Source: SVQP01 sp045594705
GTDB lineage: Bacteria; Bacillota; Clostridia; Oscillospirales; CAG-272
Length of the DNA stretch: 39,182 nt
Assembly: GCA_045594705.1 (NCBI GenBank)
Contig: JAZNZB010000059.1
Location: forward strand, 1-39,182
Reading direction: 5' to 3'
Shown here in pieces: positions 1-6,366 of the stretch (position 1 is its first letter; each line of letters opens with the position of its first letter). Below the pieces are notes generated by a model. It saw nothing but the letters and a program-made list of their open reading frames with translations. It was not told where the DNA came from and searched no databases. A program made the position numbers and the translations under genes.

Positions 1-10
1 CAACCCCGCC

Positions 11-240
11 CGTGTCATCCTGAGCGGAGCAAACAATTGAGTATTGTTTGCGAAGTCGAACCCGACCCAAGGGAGGGCGCGCGCAGCGCGGGATCTACGG
101 GCACAACGCACCCACCCTCGTAGATCCTCAAAACGCTTGCAGCGTTTTGACTTTCAAAAATCAGCAAATTGTTGCAGATTTTTGAAAGTTCGACTGCGAA
201 AACATCCACCCGGGATGTTTTCTCCGCTCAGGATGACACG
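11..240. repeat. Nested-palindrome repeat element with 19-bp terminal inverted repeats
   Basis: The ends are perfect 19-bp inverted repeats: CGTGTCATCCTGAGCGGAG at 11-29 and its complement at 222-240. Further inverted pairs are nested inside: GTCGAAC 55-61 with 188-194, GATCTAC 91-97 with its complement near 120-126, and local hairpins at 29-51, 129-149 and 150-189. GTCATCCTGAGCG-type repeats are common intergenic elements in many bacterial genomes. No transposase lies inside, so a non-autonomous palindromic element is the best reading. The first 372 bases of the window hold no gene. Confidence 0.7.
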
Positions 241-247
241 AGGGGAA

Positions 248-296
248 TTGCGCTTTTCCCGCTTATTCCTCAGCCCCATTGGGCTGTTTCTTTTTT
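248..296 (-). repeat. Copy (a) of a recurrent hairpin 3' module
   Basis: Read on the minus strand this is an A-run, a hairpin CAGCCC-AATG-GGGCTG, then GGAATAAGCGGG and GAAAA. Three related copies occur at 6034-6078 (plus), 6319-6366 (minus) and 14676-14725 (minus), each just after the stop codon of a gene in the same orientation. This copy is an orphan: the gene to its right runs the other way. On the plus strand the hairpin is followed by a T-rich stretch and could also end transcription entering from the left. Confidence 0.55.
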
Positions 297-308
297 CTCC
301 CGACCGTA

Positions 309-337
309 TTGAAAACCGCCTTTATTTATGGTATAAT
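309..337 (+). promoter_or_regulatory. Sigma-A type promoter for the GH71/99-like operon
   Basis: TTGAAA at 309-314 and TATAAT at 332-337 are separated by 17 bp. The start codon of the first gene lies about 35 bp downstream of the -10 box. Confidence 0.8.
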
Positions 338-372
338 GTAAACGGAAATTCACTTTGGCGAGGAGGATTGAC

Positions 373-1410
373 ATGAGCTACGGTCTTGATATCACCAATC
401 GCACGGATCTTGTGGGCATTTGCTACACCATGTGGTTCAACGCGGTGCTGGGCAGCGGAGAGGGTCCCATAGAAAACGTGCCCAACGTTACCGAAATGAC
501 CGAAAAGTATGGCTGGAGCGAGCAATACGGCTTTGGCAACGCAGAAAAGCAGCACAACGACATAGGAGCTTTTCACTACTGGGGCAAGCCCGCGCAGGGC
601 TATTACCGTTCGACCGACAAGGCGGCCATTCGCCGCAATCTGACGCTTTTGCAACAGGCAGGCGTGGATTTTCTGATCGCGGATTTCACCTTCGTGGGCG
701 GCAACACGCACAAGAACAAGCAATTCTGGGACAGCCACGTGGAATATTCCTCGATCGCGCTGCTTGACACCATTGTCGAAATGCGCGCAGAGGGCCTTTC
801 GACCCCTTACGTGGTCATGTGGCCCAACTCCCCCGACGCCTTCCCCGTTTTCTACGAAAAATTTTACGGTGTGGACAAGTGGAAGGACTGCTTCGTTTAC
901 CGCGACGGCAAGCCCTTTATCCTGCACTGGAACTACAAAACGAGCGAGACCAATCTCTTTACCACGCGCGGCATGTACGGCCTGCAGGGCAAGGTCAAAA
1001 AGGGGCAATGGAGCTATCTTGAGCCCGACAACCGCGTCACGGTCTGCTACGACGCGGACGGCAAGCCCGAGCACGTAGGCGTTTCGGTTGCCATGCAATC
1101 CACCTACATGTCCTGCACCGAGACCGCGCACGGCAGACAGGGTGGCCGCTTCTGGCACGCGCAATGGCAGACCGCATTTGAGACCCACCCCAAGATCGTC
1201 TCCTTGACCTGGTGGAACGAATGGTGCGCGCAGCTGTTCTGCGTGGACGGCAGATACGTCTTTACAGACAACTTCAACGTGGAATTCAGCCGCGATATCG
1301 AGCCCATGGAAGGCGGCCACGGTGATCTTTACTACCGTTGGCTTTGCGAGTACGTGCGCGCCTACAAGGCGCACGAGCCCTGCCCTGCGCTTTTCTTGCA
1401 GAAAGGATGA
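373..1410 (+). CDS. GH71/GH99-like TIM-barrel glycoside hydrolase-type protein, cytoplasmic
   Basis: This 345-residue protein has the pattern of the uncharacterised GH71/GH99-like family: an N-terminal WGKPAQGYYRSTD segment, an LLQQAGVDFLIADFT strand-helix, a WWNEW motif with candidate acid Glu283, and a C-terminal NVEFSRDIEP block. The same blocks recur in the lipoprotein encoded at 6367-8313, so the two are paralogues. There is no signal peptide, so this copy should act inside the cell, perhaps on imported oligosaccharide. The start is set at 373 by AGGAGG at 361-366; an in-frame TTG at 355 is upstream of that RBS and is rejected. It leads an operon with a tiny membrane peptide and a metallophosphoesterase. 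The substrate cannot be told from sequence. Confidence 0.75.
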   Translation: MSYGLDITNRTDLVGICYTMWFNAVLGSGEGPIENVPNVTEMTEKYGWSEQYGFGNAEKQHNDIGAFHYWGKPAQGYYRSTDKAAIRRNLTLLQQAGVDFLIADFTFVGGNTHKNKQFWDSHVEYSSIALLDTIVEMRAEGLSTPYVVMWPNSPDAFPVFYEKFYGVDKWKDCFVYRDGKPFILHWNYKTSETNLFTTRGMYGLQGKVKKGQWSYLEPDNRVTVCYDADGKPEHVGVSVAMQSTYMSCTETAHGRQGGRFWHAQWQTAFETHPKIVSLTWWNEWCAQLFCVDGRYVFTDNFNVEFSRDIEPMEGGHGDLYYRWLCEYVRAYKAHEPCPALFLQKG

Positions 1411-1414
1411 TCAC

Positions 1415-1555
1415 ATGAAACTATTTTTTGACGTCATCTTTGCGCTGCTGCCGCTTTTGCTGGTGGTAGTACCCATCGTCGCGCTGATCGTTTTGCGATC
1501 GGTGCTTGTAAAGCGCGAAAAACAGCAGAGCATCCGGGAACACGAACAACATTAA
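1415..1555 (+). CDS. 46-residue single-pass membrane peptide
   Basis: The start at 1415 follows an AAAGGA ribosome binding site and lies 4 bp after the stop of the hydrolase gene. One strongly hydrophobic helix (about residues 5-29) is followed by a highly charged tail KREKQQSIREHEQH, which by the positive-inside rule should face the cytoplasm. The tight spacing and the metallophosphoesterase gene 21 bp downstream argue for translation as part of the operon. I do not recognise the family. It could be a small accessory or anchoring subunit. Confidence 0.6.
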   Translation: MKLFFDVIFALLPLLLVVVPIVALIVLRSVLVKREKQQSIREHEQH

Positions 1556-1576
1556 CCGATGAAAGGAGGTATGATC

Positions 1577-2701
1577 ATGACAACACCCAATCTTCCCGAA
1601 TACATGCTGACTTATCCCACCTTGTTTGCCGTGGGCGACGAATACCACATTTTCGTCCCCTTTGACGCAGAGGTGATCGTTTGGGTCAAGGTGGGCGAGC
1701 ACACCTATTTCGATCATTGCAACGGCATTCTGCGCTCCAATACCAACATGCACCGCATGATTTTGCCTATGTCCGTGCTGGACGAGGCGCGCGAATATAC
1801 CGTCGTGTACCGCAAAATGATCGAGCGCAAGCCCTACTACCCCACCTCCGAGGACGAGCGCACCTTGACGCTGCCCTTCAAGCCGGTCAAGGCGGACGGT
1901 GCGATCAACCTCTACCACATCTCGGACGCGCACAACTTAGTGGCCGAGCCCATTGCCTGCGGACAGCTGTTTGGCGACGATCTGGACTTGCTGATCCTCA
2001 ACGGCGACATTCCCAACCACAGCGGTGACGTGCGCAACTTCAACGCCATCTGCGAGATCGCGTCGGGCATTACCAAGGGGCAGTGCCCCGTGGCGTTTGC
2101 ACGCGGCAATCACGACACGCGCGGCATTCATGCCGAGGATATGCCGAATTATATCCCGATCAAGGACGGCCGCACCTATTACACCTTCCGCGCAGGCTGC
2201 GTCTGGGGGCTTTTGATGGATTGCGGCGAGGACAAGGACGATGACAGCATTGAATACGGCAACACCGTCTGCTTCCACCAGTTCAGATTGGCCGAGACCG
2301 AGTACCTCAAAGGAATCATTGCAAACGCGGACAAGGAATTTGACGCACCCGGCGTCAAGTACCGCCTGATCGTCTCGCACATCGGCTTTACGCATATCCA
2401 GAAGCCGCCCTTTGACATTGAGCAGGAGCTTTACGGCGAATGGACAAGGCTTTCCGCACAGATGAAGCCCGATCTGCTGCTTTACGGCCACCACCACAGA
2501 GTGGAGATTTGCCCGCCCGGCTGCGACTTTGACCACCAGGGCCAGCCCTGCACCGCCATCATCGGCTCAAAGCCCATCTTTGGTGGCGAAAAAGGCAACT
2601 CCTTCATCGGCTGCGGCATCACGCTGCACGAGGACGGCACCAAACGCGTGATCTTCAACGACGATAAGGGTGAGATCTATACGGATGAGGTGATCAGATA
2701 A
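1577..2701 (+). CDS. Calcineurin-like metallophosphoesterase with N-terminal beta domain
   Basis: The 374-residue protein has the metal-binding motifs of the calcineurin-like phosphoesterase fold in order: SDAH (Asp117, His119), NGD (about 142-144), GNHD (177-180), a SHIGFTH block and a C-terminal YGHHHR. Residues 1-100 are beta-rich, like the fibronectin/Ig-type domain in front of purple acid phosphatase-like enzymes. No signal peptide is seen. Start choice: AGGAGG at 1564-1569 suits ATG 1577 (7 bp); ATG 1571 is too close and ATG 1559 lies upstream of the site. It is the last gene of the operon beginning at 373. The substrate is unknown; a phosphosugar or cyclic nucleotide is possible. Confidence 0.85.
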   Translation: MTTPNLPEYMLTYPTLFAVGDEYHIFVPFDAEVIVWVKVGEHTYFDHCNGILRSNTNMHRMILPMSVLDEAREYTVVYRKMIERKPYYPTSEDERTLTLPFKPVKADGAINLYHISDAHNLVAEPIACGQLFGDDLDLLILNGDIPNHSGDVRNFNAICEIASGITKGQCPVAFARGNHDTRGIHAEDMPNYIPIKDGRTYYTFRAGCVWGLLMDCGEDKDDDSIEYGNTVCFHQFRLAETEYLKGIIANADKEFDAPGVKYRLIVSHIGFTHIQKPPFDIEQELYGEWTRLSAQMKPDLLLYGHHHRVEICPPGCDFDHQGQPCTAIIGSKPIFGGEKGNSFIGCGITLHEDGTKRVIFNDDKGEIYTDEVIR

Positions 2702-2798
2702 ATATCGCGGTTCAGGCAGGGCATTTTCCAGGCACTAATTGACTTTACCCCTTAAAAATTTATCTCATATTGGATAACAATACAGTTCGGACGCGCGC

Positions 2799-2882
2799 TG
2801 CAAAGGCGTCCCCGTAGGGGAAGAGGACCCGCAGCGATGCGGAACACAGTGAAGCGAGCGGCCGCGGGAAAAGGGGCTGTGT
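2799..2882 (+). repeat. GC-rich inverted repeat, left copy
   Basis: The 36 bases at 2799-2834 (starting TGCAAAGGCGTCCCCGTAGG) are the exact reverse complement of 3165-3200. The segment 2859-2882 (CGGCCGCGGGAAAAGGGGC, then GTGT with one change) matches the complement of 3118-3141. The middle differs between copies. Confidence 0.8.
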
Positions 2883-2967
2883 GATGACATTGGGACTGTC
2901 TCACATTTGCCAATCCCTAAAGGCTTCCATAACTCGTTAATACTGAAAAACACTCAAGGAGTTTATC

Positions 2968-3024
2968 ATGTCATTGCCGTATAACAAGAAAAACAAACGA
3001 CAAAGATTTTTATATGGTATGTGA
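2968..3024 (+). pseudogene. 18-codon reading frame, possible vestige of a DUF559-type endonuclease gene
   Basis: ATG 2968 follows AAGGAG at 2956-2961 with good spacing, but TGA comes after 18 codons. The peptide begins MSLPYNKKNK and is basic. The start MxLPYNKKL is typical of small DUF559 (very-short-patch-repair-like) endonuclease proteins of Clostridia as I recall them, so this may be the intact start of a gene whose body has been lost between the flanking inverted repeats. A real short peptide is the alternative. Confidence 0.3.
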
Positions 3025-3054
3025 CTATATAGATCAAACTGTAAAAAGTATATT

Positions 3055-3082
3055 AGGAGGTGCTTGAATGCACCTCCTTTTA
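3055..3082 (+). terminator. Hairpin terminator-like element
   Basis: AGGAGGTGC at 3055-3063 pairs with GCACCTCCT at 3070-3078 across a 6-base loop and is followed by TTTT. The stem contains an AGGAGGTG sequence that looks like an RBS but would be buried. It lies downstream of the 18-codon vestige. Confidence 0.55.
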
Positions 3083-3117
3083 CTGTTTATTCCGAATAAT
3101 ACCGGCCCAACTTCAAT

Positions 3118-3200
3118 ACACGGCCCCTTTTCCCGCGGCCGGTCCTTCCCCTGCCCTCCCCCCCCTGCGGGTCCTCTTCCCCTACGGGGACGCCTTTGCA
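3118..3200 (-). repeat. GC-rich inverted repeat, right copy
   Basis: This is the reverse-complement partner of 2799-2882, with a perfect 36-bp match (3165-3200) and a 24-bp near-match (3118-3141). The two copies enclose about 235 bp that include the vestigial reading frame and the hairpin at 3055. Confidence 0.8.
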
Positions 3201-3295
3201 ATGCACATCCGCATCGTTCGCTTAGCCATTCAAGGCGAGATTTACCAAAATCAACATTTTTCAAAAATTGGTAAATAGAAATTTTATTTCTGCTC

Positions 3296-3324
3296 TTGAC
3301 TTGCCCTTACAAGTATGCTATACT
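3296..3324 (+). promoter_or_regulatory. Promoter of the padR operon
   Basis: TTGACT at 3296-3301 and TATACT at 3319-3324 have a 17-bp spacer. An inverted repeat CATCG-N5-CGATG (3330-3344) lies right after the -10 box and is a plausible operator for the PadR protein encoded just downstream. Confidence 0.75.
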
Positions 3325-3380
3325 ATACACATCGTATTCCGATGCATCTTAATTCGATACTATAAAAAGGAGTCTTTCTC

Positions 3381-3710
3381 ATGAAAATCAGCAAAGAATT
3401 ACTCAAAGGCTCAACAGGCACTATGATCCTGCAGCTGCTTTCCGAGCAGGACATGTACGGTTATATGATTATCCAGCAAATCGAAGTCCGATCCGATTCG
3501 GTATTCCGCATGAGTGAGGGATCGCTTTACCCAATTTTGCACGCAATGGAAAAGGACGGATTGCTTGAAGCATACAGACAAGTCAGCGAAAGCGGCAAGG
3601 AGCGCAAATATTATCGCATCACCCCTAAAGGCCGTTTGCAATTGAGCTTGAAGCTGGACGAATGGAAGCTGTTTTCAAGCAGTGTTTCCAAGGTGTTGGG
3701 AAATGAGTAA
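3381..3710 (+). CDS. PadR family transcriptional regulator
   Basis: The 109-residue protein spans the PadR winged helix: TGTMILQLLSEQDMYGYMI, then a recognition segment SEGSLYPILHAMEKDGLL and a wing around ERKYYRITPKG. These features fit the short PadR-s2 type, which often represses its own operon and adjacent membrane genes. The start follows AAAAGGAG at about 3365-3372. Its stop overlaps the next start by 8 bp, which implies translational coupling. The palindrome just after the -10 box is the probable self-regulatory site (inference). The effector is unknown. Confidence 0.9.
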   Translation: MKISKELLKGSTGTMILQLLSEQDMYGYMIIQQIEVRSDSVFRMSEGSLYPILHAMEKDGLLEAYRQVSESGKERKYYRITPKGRLQLSLKLDEWKLFSSSVSKVLGNE

Positions 3711-4638
3711 GCCCGATCCGTCGATTGAGCAGGAAATGCGTCGAACCGCAAAGCGCATTTGCCGAGGCATTCATTCCAAAAGAGTCAGAGAGCAAACCGA
3801 GCAAGAGTATCTGGAGCACATGGAGGACCACTATTACAGTCTTTTGCTCAAAGGGCTTTCCGAGCAAAAAGCATTACAGCAGACCATAGAGGGACTAGGC
3901 TCCCTTGAAGAGCTTTGCCACATGCTTGCGTCAGTGCACAACCGAATTCCCGCAGACCTTGGCAAAACGCTTCTGCGCCTTGGTATTCGCACGTGCATCG
4001 CGGCATTTGTCGGGTGCATGCTTTGGGCATGGGGCTTTTTCCACTCTCAACCGATCACGATGCTTATTCCTCTTCTGATTTTCGCGGGCCTTTCTCCCAT
4101 CAGATATGCGCGGGCGTTCATCTTACGCCTCAAAGCGTCACGACAAATCAGAAAAATTTGTAAGCAAAACGGCTTTGGCCTTGAGCAGCATGCATCTGTG
4201 TTGTTATCGGTGTTTATTCCCGCAAGACGCCCGGAGTGGACAATCACCACCGCACACACCACCTACTATATCCACTTTCTTGCATGTCCTCACCGTCATG
4301 TCGCCTTGCATTTTTTCGACAGCTATGCCTATACGCTGACACTGACCCGCGGACAAGGTGCGCGATTTGCCGACCGCTCCCCTTTTCGCTTCAACCTCAT
4401 AAAAACGCCTGATCAAACCTACAGCGAACAAAGCCGTCGGTATCTGTTCTTCCCTGTTGGCCCTGAATATCGGGGCGAGCCGATCAAGCGGATTTTACTG
4501 ATCAATCCCGTTCCGTCGCTGATCAGCTATCAAAACGGTACCAGCGTGGAATACATCGGAAACGGAGATACGATCTTTGGATTCACCCTATGTGACAGCA
4601 CACATTTTGCGACCGAGCTGAGAAAGGAGAGTTTATGA
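3703..4638 (+). CDS. HAAS/DUF1700-like membrane protein partnered with PadR
   Basis: The 311-residue protein begins with about 85 soluble, charged residues containing EQEYLEHMEDHYY and a LLLKGLSEQKALQQTIEGLGS helix. This resembles the HAAS/permease-prefix domain normally encoded next to PadR regulators. Two hydrophobic segments follow (about residues 98-135). The remaining C-terminal part of about 165 residues is beta-rich and I do not recognise it. The true start is 3703, inside the end of padR; the reading frame extends further upstream but only inside padR. It ends with an ATGA overlap to the next gene. It probably senses or modulates the envelope with its partner; the mechanism is unknown. 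Confidence 0.65.
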   Translation: MSKPDPSIEQEMRRTAKRICRGIHSKRVREQTEQEYLEHMEDHYYSLLLKGLSEQKALQQTIEGLGSLEELCHMLASVHNRIPADLGKTLLRLGIRTCIAAFVGCMLWAWGFFHSQPITMLIPLLIFAGLSPIRYARAFILRLKASRQIRKICKQNGFGLEQHASVLLSVFIPARRPEWTITTAHTTYYIHFLACPHRHVALHFFDSYAYTLTLTRGQGARFADRSPFRFNLIKTPDQTYSEQSRRYLFFPVGPEYRGEPIKRILLINPVPSLISYQNGTSVEYIGNGDTIFGFTLCDSTHFATELRKESL

Positions 4639-5096
4639 AACAGCTTTTCAAGTATTATTTGCCGTATGCATCCATCAGCGCAATCACCATTGCCTTGTTG
4701 CTTTTGTTGGGCAATCCCATTCTGCGAACCGTAGCCAACGCAATTGTCGGAGAAGAATGGGGCAAAGCGCTTGCGGGCTATGCGATGGGGTTGATTCTCC
4801 CCTTTACGTTGTTTACAGCATTCCATATTTGGCGTACACGCAATCCCGGGCTTCGCCGCGACTACCTCAACAGCACGCGAGACTGCGCATACAGTCCCAA
4901 GCAGGACCGACAGACAATACTGAAAAGTAAAGAATTTCGCATGGATCTGATCGGAATGGCTGCAATTGCTCTGCTTTTGACCATCTTATATGTGCCTCTA
5001 TACATCATCATTTTCCCTCTGTTTGTTCCGTTTGATCTTTTATCTTGGAGATATCTGCACAAAAGCTGGAGCAAAGACAGGCTTGACCATGAATAG
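4635..5096 (+). CDS. Small polytopic membrane protein of the padR operon
   Basis: The 153-residue protein has about four hydrophobic segments (residues 12-28, 45-66, 107-124 and 124-140), with a basic loop between the second and third pairs (RRDYLNSTRDCAYSPKQDR). The start ATG overlaps the previous stop (ATGA), so the two are translated together. No family is recognised; it may be the second half of a membrane module controlled by PadR. Confidence 0.7.
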   Translation: MKQLFKYYLPYASISAITIALLLLLGNPILRTVANAIVGEEWGKALAGYAMGLILPFTLFTAFHIWRTRNPGLRRDYLNSTRDCAYSPKQDRQTILKSKEFRMDLIGMAAIALLLTILYVPLYIIIFPLFVPFDLLSWRYLHKSWSKDRLDHE

Positions 5097-5140
5097 TATT
5101 ACACAGTTTTACCGCACTTGCAGCCACACGGACAAAAATA

Positions 5141-5169
5141 TTGACATGACACATCATTCATGATATAAT
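5141..5169 (+). promoter_or_regulatory. Consensus promoter of lipoprotein gene 5214
   Basis: TTGACA at 5141-5146, a 17-bp spacer, and TATAAT at 5164-5169: a perfect consensus, suggesting strong constitutive expression. Confidence 0.9.
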
Positions 5170-5213
5170 AATTTCAAGGAAACGATATACGATACAACTA
5201 CGGAGGAAGCATT

Positions 5214-6014
5214 ATGAAAAAAATCATCGCGCTCGTTCTCGTCTCCCTGATGGTACTTGCAGCATTTGCTGCTTGCGATCAGGACAAGGAAAACACTTCC
5301 GAATCCACCGATGCTGTGACCACACAGGCTCCCGAATCCGAAAAGCAAACCGAGCCTGAAACCACCGAGGCCAAAACCACCGCAGAGCCCGAGACCACCG
5401 AGCCCGAGGAATCCACGCTCAACGAGCTGGGTCTGCCCTTTGAGATTATAGATATTCCCGTAGGCTATGCCGACGGTGTTGAGTTGCGTGGCTACAACGC
5501 TTCCGGTGCTTTTATTTACGATGAAGAGCTTAACTGCCTGTACTCCGACTCGGATAATAACATGATCGTTGTCACCAACGATACCATGGAATCCGGCACG
5601 CTGACCGCTACCTTCCTCTCCGCTCCCGGTTACGTCAACGACAACGGTATCATCTTCGGTCTGGAAGAGATCCCCACGGGTGAGGACGAATACTATTTCT
5701 GGGAATTCGGCCCTGCATACTACTTCCTCTTTATCTGTGACGCAGAGAGACTCTACCTTGCCAAGGCAGGCTATAACGGCCAGGCATGGACTGAACTGGA
5801 GGTCACCGACGAGCCCGTAACCGATTACATCCATGGCGAGACCAACATCACCATCACCGTGGAATTTGACGGTCAAGGTACCATCAAGTGCTATGCAAAC
5901 GATGTGCTGCTGATCGATTACTACGACGAGGATCCTATCCAAGGCGCATACTACGGCGTACGCTGCGAGGTCTTTGGCGTTGAGTATTACAACATCCAGG
6001 CAATGCACGACTGA
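5214..6014 (+). CDS. Surface lipoprotein with Thr/Glu/Pro linker and lectin-like domain
   Basis: The 266-residue protein has a lipoprotein signal ending LAAFAAC (lipidated Cys21), a linker rich in TTEPE (about 25-70), and a beta-sandwich-like domain to the end (EYYFWEFGPAYYFLFI, YIHGETNITITVEFDGQGTIKCY, GVRCEVFGVEYYNI). The last part resembles the concanavalin-like/DUF1080-type fold in which a final strand pair carries G-x-V/R-x-F and Y-x-N-I. It is likely exposed on the outer face of the membrane and may bind carbohydrate. GGAGGA at 5202-5207 sets the start. It stands alone behind a perfect promoter. Confidence 0.8.
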   Translation: MKKIIALVLVSLMVLAAFAACDQDKENTSESTDAVTTQAPESEKQTEPETTEAKTTAEPETTEPEESTLNELGLPFEIIDIPVGYADGVELRGYNASGAFIYDEELNCLYSDSDNNMIVVTNDTMESGTLTATFLSAPGYVNDNGIIFGLEEIPTGEDEYYFWEFGPAYYFLFICDAERLYLAKAGYNGQAWTELEVTDEPVTDYIHGETNITITVEFDGQGTIKCYANDVLLIDYYDEDPIQGAYYGVRCEVFGVEYYNIQAMHD

Positions 6015-6033
6015 TTGATTGAAGGATAAATAA

Positions 6034-6078
6034 TAAAAAAGCAGCCCGATGGGGCTGCTGAATTAGCGAAGAAATGGG
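6034..6078 (+). terminator. Copy (b) of the recurrent 3' hairpin module
   Basis: AAAAAA then AGCAGCCC-GATG-GGGCTGCT (6040-6059), then GAATTAGCGAAGAAAT. The U-tract for a classical terminator is on the minus strand, so it is either a bidirectional terminator or an RNA-processing/stability hairpin 20 bp after the lipoprotein stop. A second hairpin follows at 6070-6098. Confidence 0.55.
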
Positions 6079-6135
6079 GAAGATTTATCCCCATTTCTGT
6101 TAGAATGATAAAACCGACATATGCATATAAACAGT

Positions 6136-6241
6136 TGCAGGGGACGGTGCCCTCGACGTCCCGGGCAAGCACACAGAACTTATTGCATTGCGAAAAGATT
6201 TGTTAATGTAGGGCGGGACGTCGAGGGCGCCGTCCCCTGCA
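6136..6241. repeat. 27-bp inverted-repeat miniature element
   Basis: The arms 6136-6162 (TGCAGGGGACGGTGCCCTCG...) and 6215-6241 are reverse complements with one mismatch and enclose 52 bp. The end reads GTAGGGCGGGACG on the plus strand, the same style as the elements at 14499-14626 and 33604-33630. Confidence 0.75.
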
Positions 6242-6283
6242 AATATAAACCTGCGGGGTTGAATAAACCTTTCACAAAAAATA

Positions 6284-6312
6284 AAGGACTGCATCCGTGT
6301 GATACAGTCCTT
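6284..6312 (-). terminator. Bidirectional terminator of the minus-strand GH71/99-like operon
   Basis: AAGGACTG (6284-6291) pairs with CAGTCCTT (6305-6312). T-rich sequence follows on both strands (GTTTT on plus; TATTTTTTG on minus). The same hairpin with an identical loop is found at 14644-14672, also downstream of a minus-strand gene. Confidence 0.75.
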
Positions 6313-6318
6313 GTTTTG

Positions 6319-6366
6319 CGTGGATTTCACCGCTTATTTGCCAGCCCCATCGGGCTGCTTTTTTAC
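6319..6366 (-). repeat. Copy (c) of the recurrent 3' hairpin module
   Basis: On the minus strand, AAAAAAGCAGCCCGATGGGG then CTGGCAAATAAGCGGTGAAAT begins immediately at the stop of gene 6367-8313. It is followed by the AAGGACTG hairpin, the same order as at 14730-14644. Confidence 0.6.

Larger units (their letters stand above)
2702..3380. other. 679-bp gene-poor region with inverted repeats and a gene vestige
   Basis: No full-length gene is visible. The region holds two inverted copies of a GC-rich repeat (2799-2882 and 3118-3200), a short RBS-led reading frame (2968-3024), a terminator-like hairpin (3055-3080) and the padR promoter (3296-3324). I see no clear terminator directly after the metallophosphoesterase gene. 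Confidence 0.7.
6015..6366. other. 352-bp convergent intergenic region with repeats and terminators
   Basis: No gene is seen. It contains two copies of the recurrent 3' hairpin module in opposite orientation, a 27-bp inverted-repeat element (6136-6241) and a second terminator hairpin (6284-6312). Confidence 0.75.

Noticed and set aside
322..1374. 350-codon frame on the minus strand
   Set aside because: Shadow of the GH71/99-like gene; no family features.
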